From positions 133,297,373 through 133,361,372 of the forward strand of contig OY987299.1 of the NCBI GenBank assembly GCA_963920635.1: a DNA stretch of 64,000 nucleotides. The letters are read 5' to 3'. The notes beneath the pieces were generated by a model. It had not been told where the DNA came from. It was given only the letters and a program-made list of their open reading frames with translations, and did not search any database. The stretch comes from Pseudeuparius sepicola. Its lineage: Eukaryota > Arthropoda > Insecta > Coleoptera > Anthribidae. The first letter of the stretch is position 1; each line of letters starts with the position of its first letter. A program made the position numbers and the translations under genes. Shown one piece after another: positions 58,134 through 64,000 of this stretch.

Positions 58134-59585
58134 AATAACTATTTTCTACTCCTATGCTAGTAACATACCTATTAAGTGACGGTTTAGGTTATAAGTAAGT
58201 CCATTGTTACGAACACTGACACGTAATGACTGACACGTAATAAAAAAATTACGTGTCTGTTCTTAATTAAAACGCAATTATCACGGGTGCCTTGTTAGCG
58301 CGGCATCCGCGTCACCATAGCAACTAACCAACATACTATAATTGTTGCCTGTCAGATAATCAGAAGTATAGTTTATCTATTATAATAGTTTTTCTTTCGT
58401 CGAATTACAGCACTCGCCGCTGCGCGGCTCGTGCGCAACTTTTCCACTCATACGCAATAAGCTGTTTACAACTCTCGCTATGTAATATACTATTATATTT
58501 TTCTCCTATGACATGTATTATGAGAAAACATTTGCAGTACAATACAATTATTATTTGTTAGCGACTTATTTTATTGTTAGTGACTATATTAGATTTTTTA
58601 GTGCTTAGTTACAGTTTTTATTTCATAACTTTTGTTGGGGTCACTTTTCAAGGACAAGCACCAACTTTTATCAAGAGCAAAATTTTCTGACAAATAAAAA
58701 ATAAAAAAAGTGTTCCATAATATGTTTCCAACTTTTTGGGACACACATGGTTCGTCATGGCATTTTCTTTACCGACAGAATCAGGCTTCACTACAAATAA
58801 CACGTCGTAGCGGAGGATATAAAAAGCCATGTTACAGCGCTAATTGATTCCTGTTCTGAGCTTCGAATCGAAGCTAAATTAGATTTCATTAATTTGTGCT
58901 AATGTCATTCCCTTTTTTGTCCCTTCTTCCGACGCCGTTACCTACGCACTTACATTCTATTGGCTGTCAGAAATTGGCTGTCTCGGCGAGTCTATATTTT
59001 TCTCGTTGCATTCGCGAAAGGAAATTTATCTTGTAGAATGTGATCCACATAACATTTTACACTATAACTTCTTTATTTTTCGAAAAAAAAATATAGGGAC
59101 AAAAGTTGTCAAAAAAGCATCTGCGAGTTCAACGAATCTGGCACAGAAGGTCTGTTTTCGAGATACGAACGAAATCTACATTTTTTAATAATTGAAACAC
59201 GCTAGGTGTATATTTTTCGTTTTTTGAAATCTACAGCTTATCCTAATTACCACAACGTGCCGAGTGATTCCTACTAAAAAGGAAAATGCAGAATTTTTTT
59301 ATTATTAGTTATAAAAATATAACTGTATAAACGCCTTTTTAAGAAAAACTGTTATTAACACTTATTATGTATAACTCGATTTTCATAAAAAAAAATACCA
59401 TGGCATATTTTTCATATTTTTACAAATAATACGCATATAACTTTTTAATGAAACAAGATATAAAAAAAATATATTTACGAAAGTTTATCAGAAAAACGTG
59501 CTCTTCCTAACTATAAAGAGAAACAGGTATGGTCCTGGGAAAAATATATTTGATGACGTCATAACCTATATTTCGCATATTCCTA
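58134..59585. other. Unique AT-rich intron
   Basis: No genes or long repeats seen. One perfect CRE octamer at 59554-59561. Confidence 0.4.
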
Positions 59586-59589
59586 AAAT

Positions 59590-59870
59590 AGTATATTTCC
59601 TAACAAGTGCGGAAAGTGCGACTTTTCCGCACGCGATTGCAGTTAGCGGAGTTCAGCCAAGAAATCGAGTGTGGAAAAGACACTTTCCGCAAGAGTTAGG
59701 AACACTATTTTTTCTACAAGCGTGCGGAAAAGTAAGACACTTTTCCGCACGCATTTTAGTTTAGAAAGTGTCACTTTTCCGCACTAGTGCGGAAAAGTAG
59801 TGCGGAAAAGTGACACTTTCTAAACTAAAATGCATGCGGAAAAGTGTACTTTTCCGCACGCTTATAGAAA
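59590..59870. repeat. Cluster of TTTCCGCAC inverted repeats
   Basis: About a dozen copies of GTGCGGAAA or its complement lie in 280 bp. The core at 59749-59832 is a near-perfect palindrome (ATTTTAGTTTAGAAAGTG...CACTTTCTAAACTAAAAT) around CTAG. Outer pairs are present near 59607-59635 and 59684-59730. It could form a branched cruciform. Probably the tips of a small foldback family. Confidence 0.75.
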
Positions 59871-60510
59871 AACTATCTTTTCGACCCAAAAGCAAGTTTG
59901 AATGGTCCTACAAGAAACCCACAAGTCAAACTTTTACTGGCTGTTTTTGTTTGCCTATAATAAGCCTGGGACGTCGAGTTTGGGACACCCTGTACGAACA
60001 CCTACTAGCCGCATCCTCCACTCACCATACGTTATTATTTACCCCACAGTGGTTACCAAAAGTTTGATATGCGACGACTGTTGGCCGCGTCCTACGTGTG
60101 AACCAAAAAACCAAACATTTATTGTCGGGGCATTGCTGCCGCACAAATATTAACACAGGCGGCAGAACCTGAAGGCCTAATGAGCCGGGGACCGCTAATC
60201 CGGTCTAGATAAGAGCTAAGTAACATCTCCATAAAGATGGACAAAGCGGACGCCGCCTCCGTAGATGCCGTCAGTGGCGTAACTGGGACAAAGAGTTTGA
60301 TAAGATGGCTCGAGACAGATGTACTCGTGGTTAGTTTCAGATTACGGGCGAGTAGAAAATAAGTAGAAAAGTTTTCAAGGAGGAGCTGTTATTTGGGATA
60401 TCATTTTTTAATGAGTCCTATCTCGCAAATTTAGGGACAGCCTATATTTTATCAGTTCCAGGACGGTAAACAGTTGTCGTATCTTTAAGGTTAGGTTTCT
60501 CTAGCGTTTA
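59871..60510. other. Unique intron, nothing certain
   Basis: GGGACACCCTG|TA near 59982-59994 is a solitary mariner-type element end. A 41-codon frame at about 60238-60361 (MDKADAASVDAVSGVTGTKS) is in a GC-richer patch but too short to call. Confidence 0.35.
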
Positions 60511-61633
60511 CCCACAACCTTCTCAAGCTTACAAGCCCTGTGCAAACATGTGGCAACGCCGCAGCGGGACGGTTCAACGGGTCCATGCAGTCTAGAGCAG
60601 TCTGCACTTTGGCATAGTTTATCTTTTCTAATAAATGTTCAACCCTCTTTTTAATTATAATTAGATACATTTGTGAACTTTGTTTCAACAATTGGGTACC
60701 TAAGTAAGTAGATACATTTGTTTAACAGACAATAACAACAGTAACAAGTAACAAAATATACACAGAAGTATAAGTATTTATAAAAAGTACGATTCCTGGT
60801 GTGGATAAGTACATTTTCGACAAATAATATGGTAAATTTGGGCAAAAATTTTGTTAAGTCGAATTTTTGTGAGAATTTTTCGCAAAGTGCGTCGTCAGGC
60901 AAATGATCTATCTTCCCTTATGGTTACATTTTCATAAAGATACAAACAAGCGAACAGAGAACAGCATGTTGCGAAGAAGAGTAATCTCTTCTGATTGAAA
61001 TGGCAGTTGGGGTCAATTTCATAATACATTCAACTAAATTATCTTTTGACTTTAACATTAGGTAAAGAAACTTTTGCAACAATACTAAACAATGGTTGGA
61101 TTGTTAGAAAGCTCCTTTAATTTTAAAGAGTACTTTAGTTTGCCTATGGAATTGGCCCTTAATCATTTTATTCTTAAATTTTCGTCGTTTGGAAAGCCCA
61201 AAATGAATACATGTTGACCGCTTGTCGTCAAGCAAAGAAAACCTAGCTACTTTAAGTTATTATTACGATTTTACTTCCACCCAGGTATATAACTAAGTTC
61301 TAGCTTCCCTCGACGGTTCTAGGCATCTTGAGGCTTGAAATTGTAAAGGAACGATTCTTCACTTCGAAGTTTTATAGAAATATTCCACTTTTGCACAAAC
61401 AAAACAAATTTATAAAAAAGCTGTCGCCAGCACATCCGGTTGTCTGTTTCCACCCAGAGACACACTGCCTCGTCGTAGCAATCTGGCGAAGATAGCACTA
61501 CCCGCACTACACAAATTAATTCTGGTAAATTTCTTGTAAAATCAACTGACAGGCAGTGCCAGGGCGCGCGACGTGGACCCGCATCCCTTGTTGCCAGTTT
61601 TCTCTACTTCAGGGCTTCTCCTAGAGTCGGCTG
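60511..61633 (-). repeat. Dispersed 1.1-kb repeat, copy C
   Basis: Full-length inverted counterpart of 32525-33638, highly similar over its whole length. The segment matching the cysteine-rich protein remains open (SSPDCYDEAVCLWVET, then CWRQLFYK) but the start is lost. Its left boundary CCCACAACCTTCTCAAGC equals the right end of copy A. Confidence 0.7.
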
Positions 61634-61639
61634 CGGCTT

Positions 61640-63530
61640 ACCGCTTGCAACTGTGCCATACAATTTTAAATGAGACAAAATTTAAAAATACAAATCCAGG
61701 TAAGTGACAGGTGCAAATTTTCCAAGCACCAGTCTTTCAACAGACGCTAACGCCTTTTAAAGACACGGGTGGATAAGTCCGCCGCCACAGGGTCCATGGT
61801 CCAGTCGAACTTCCCCCCATCATAAATATCTGATGGTCGTCGTAGCGTGAACGCAGAAAACACGCATTGCTATTGTACCTATATTAATTGTTTCGTTATA
61901 CCAACGGTAGTAATATTTCATCGCCAAAAATGTACTTTTTTTAAATGGAACTCCCTGTATATTATTTCACAGATCAAAACATAATTTTATTCTGTACAAA
62001 AAATCTTTATAACTTTTTCATGTAAAACAAAAAACTAGGCAGATATTTTGATATTTTACTATAAAACAGAGCAGCCTGGGAATTCGTTATTACGAATTAA
62101 AAAAAATGTCCAATACAAAGCTCGATGGAACAAGAAATTAAAGGTTTATGTTTTATTTTTAACATAAAAGATATAATCACAGTAGGTGTACAATACAAGC
62201 AATTTTCTTGCTCGTAAGTAGTGGCAACGTCGTATTTATATCTATCCCTTTTTTACTATTTGATTTCTTAAAGAAAAGGTTTCTAAAGAATGCGGGCAGC
62301 GTTGCGAAATTTCCTATACGAGTAGTCGTTATTTATTGGCGAATTTTAACATATTGAAGACGAATTCTTGAACTCTGTAATACCGAAAAAATAAAGCTCG
62401 CATCACGCGACCACTTACTCCTTTTTATTTATCATTTATTTTTAACGCGGTGTAATAAAACACCTGTTATATTTTTTTCAACATCGTCGCGTCTACCATC
62501 GTCTTTGATATACGGCAACAAAGCACTTCTGCCAGCGAACCGGCCGACAAAACCAGTTAGCCAACGCGTTTTGTGCCCGTTTCTATAGTACGTAAAGTTA
62601 ACTGCGTATTTGGGCTACCACACAGCGCTCACTTTTTCGGCCGCCGGCAAGCTTGGCAGAGAGCTCAGTGGCGTGTCGTATGTTCGGGAGTTAACGTCCG
62701 CAAAATTAGTAAACAGGGAATAACGTTGCATTCTCAAGGACGAGAAATAATTGCCAATTTTATAAGGGATTTGCCTTCCTCCATAGTCTAAGGCAACACC
62801 GTTAAGAATAATATTAACTATAAATGAAATAACAATCGTTATGCCATGTGGCAGTCGGTAACACGGCCGCGAGCGCTGTTAGGCGTCCTCTCTCTTTCCT
62901 TGCCTAAGGGAACAGCCGTATAAGTGAAACATGTTTTGCCGACATCCATTCATTGCCATTTTTGTGTCTTGCAATGGTCAAATACAATGCGACCGTTAAT
63001 TAGTAGTCCCCGTGAAATGTTTGGAATGTTTTGCCTCCTAACGCCGTGAATAGAAGCGACGCAAAAAAAATGTCGCCACACAGCCTGCACAATAACCATT
63101 TAAAATTCATGCGCGATAAAACACTTGAGCGACGGACCTCCCAAACAGTAAAAACCAGAGAGGATACGTCGAACTTACGTCCGCTGCCCATCAAGGGACT
63201 GACTCTCTAAGAGCACCGCACCATTCACATGTTGAGTATAAATAAACACATTTCTATTTGACCGTCTCGGTTGATTCAATTAATTTGTGCCTGGGGCGGA
63301 GAACCAGTTCCTCTTCGAGAAGCTCTCAGATTTTTGTAGTGGACTTCGTCAAGGTATAAAAAGGGTATAGATAGGATCTTGTATGGCGTTGGATGGAGTG
63401 CTGACACGGTGAGAGCAAGTCATATATTTATAATATAAAAAATTATGTCATCGCCTATCTCTATCTGTAATATGTTTATTATGCAATCGCTTATTGAATG
63501 GACATTTTTGAAAGATAGTCTTGGGCTGGA
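61640..63530. other. Unique intron with a moderate GC island
   Basis: GC content rises at about 62500-63330 without a recognisable gene or repeat. AAATGGAACTCCCTGTA near 61945 is a solitary mariner-type end. Confidence 0.35.
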
Positions 63531-63539
63531 CCGACACTA

Positions 63540-64000
63540 CAGGGTGGCCCACCACGAACTGCATCGATCTATATATGGAAAACAAAAAGTAGGAAAATTC
63601 TGAAAATTTGGCACCTCACCAATGCCGATGGGCGCTGCTCAACTAAAATATTTTGGTGAATCTGGCACTTCCGGTTATACCGGAAGTCGATATCAACTTT
63701 CTTATCTCAAATGGAACACCCTGTATATTATTGCATTTTTGGATTCTAGACGTCATTTAGGAACAAAAACATGCAACATGTCCTATGTCTAAATCCAACC
63801 GTTTTTGAGATATTTGCATTTTTCCGAAAAAAAATGCAGGTGCAGACCTAAAGTCAATTAGCAATTTATACGAGGAAACCGCAAAATTTCAAAACGAATT
63901 TTTGGCATCGTATAACAGAAGCCCTGACCTAGTGATCACTGCTGAGAAATAAATCCGTTCTTATACAGGGTGTTCACAAAATATGAATAAAAATTACATT
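63540..64000. mobile_element. Mariner-type element or MITE, right side of window
   Basis: CAGGGTGGCCCACC follows a TA at 63538-63539. A possible partner GGAACACCCTG ends at 63723 before TA, giving a 184-bp MITE with poor inner pairing; otherwise the true right end lies beyond the window. ACTTCCGGTTATACCGGAAGT (63668-63688) is a perfect small hairpin. A further CAGGGTGTTC at 63967 starts another copy. Confidence 0.45.

Noticed and set aside
58860..58880. TTCGAATC resembling a tRNA T-arm
   Set aside because: No matching A box, acceptor stem or anticodon arm around it; other TTCGA occurrences also failed.

Overview
This window is nuclear DNA from an animal, almost certainly an insect. It is AT-rich, has spliced exons, no operons, no tRNA or rRNA, and many DNA transposons with TA or 8-bp target duplications. 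I cannot fix the order of insect. Only one convincing host exon is visible: a CpG-rich promoter followed by a signal-peptide exon (4282-4441, plus strand) that ends in a good splice donor and looks like the first exon of a glypican (Dally/Dlp-type heparan sulphate proteoglycan). No further host coding exon is recognisable. The simplest reading is that 4442-64000 is all or part of that gene's very large first intron, filled with mobile elements and a few GC-rich islands that may be intronic control regions.

Layout. 1-4000: a non-autonomous hAT element and a foldback with minisatellite arms. 4040-4441: promoter and first exon. 4442-9500: small inverted-repeat elements. 9522-12926: a foldback holding an 8-bp-TSD element, which holds another foldback. 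13586-15197: a foldback made of five subunits. 15200-22300: mostly unique DNA with GC-rich islands, CRE octamers and an exon-like segment. 22331-27029: two P-element-like copies, one with a broken THAP exon, and a non-LTR reverse-transcriptase relic. 28314-31612: an unclassified DNA element carrying an apparently intact three-exon gene for a 106-residue acidic protein. 32500-34758: repeats. 34784-36307: an intact Tc1-type (DD34E) transposon. 36190-44477: eleven tandem copies of a 753/754-bp unit made of the Tc1 right end, about 395 bp of GC-rich DNA and the left end of the 8-bp-TSD element, running into a full copy of that element (44232-46161). 46699-55860: more foldbacks and relics. 55900-64000: unique DNA, hairpin clusters and a third copy of a dispersed repeat.

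Three things stand out. First, the tandem array is a newborn satellite whose parents are still attached at both ends, so its origin can be read directly. Second, several long-arm palindromic elements keep a piece of mariner-like transposase gene exactly in the loop, N-terminal in some and C-terminal in others, suggesting they formed by inverted duplication of one end of an ordinary transposon. Third, an intact spliced gene sits inside a transposon. All calls were made by eye from the sequence; family names rest on motifs and were not checked by search.
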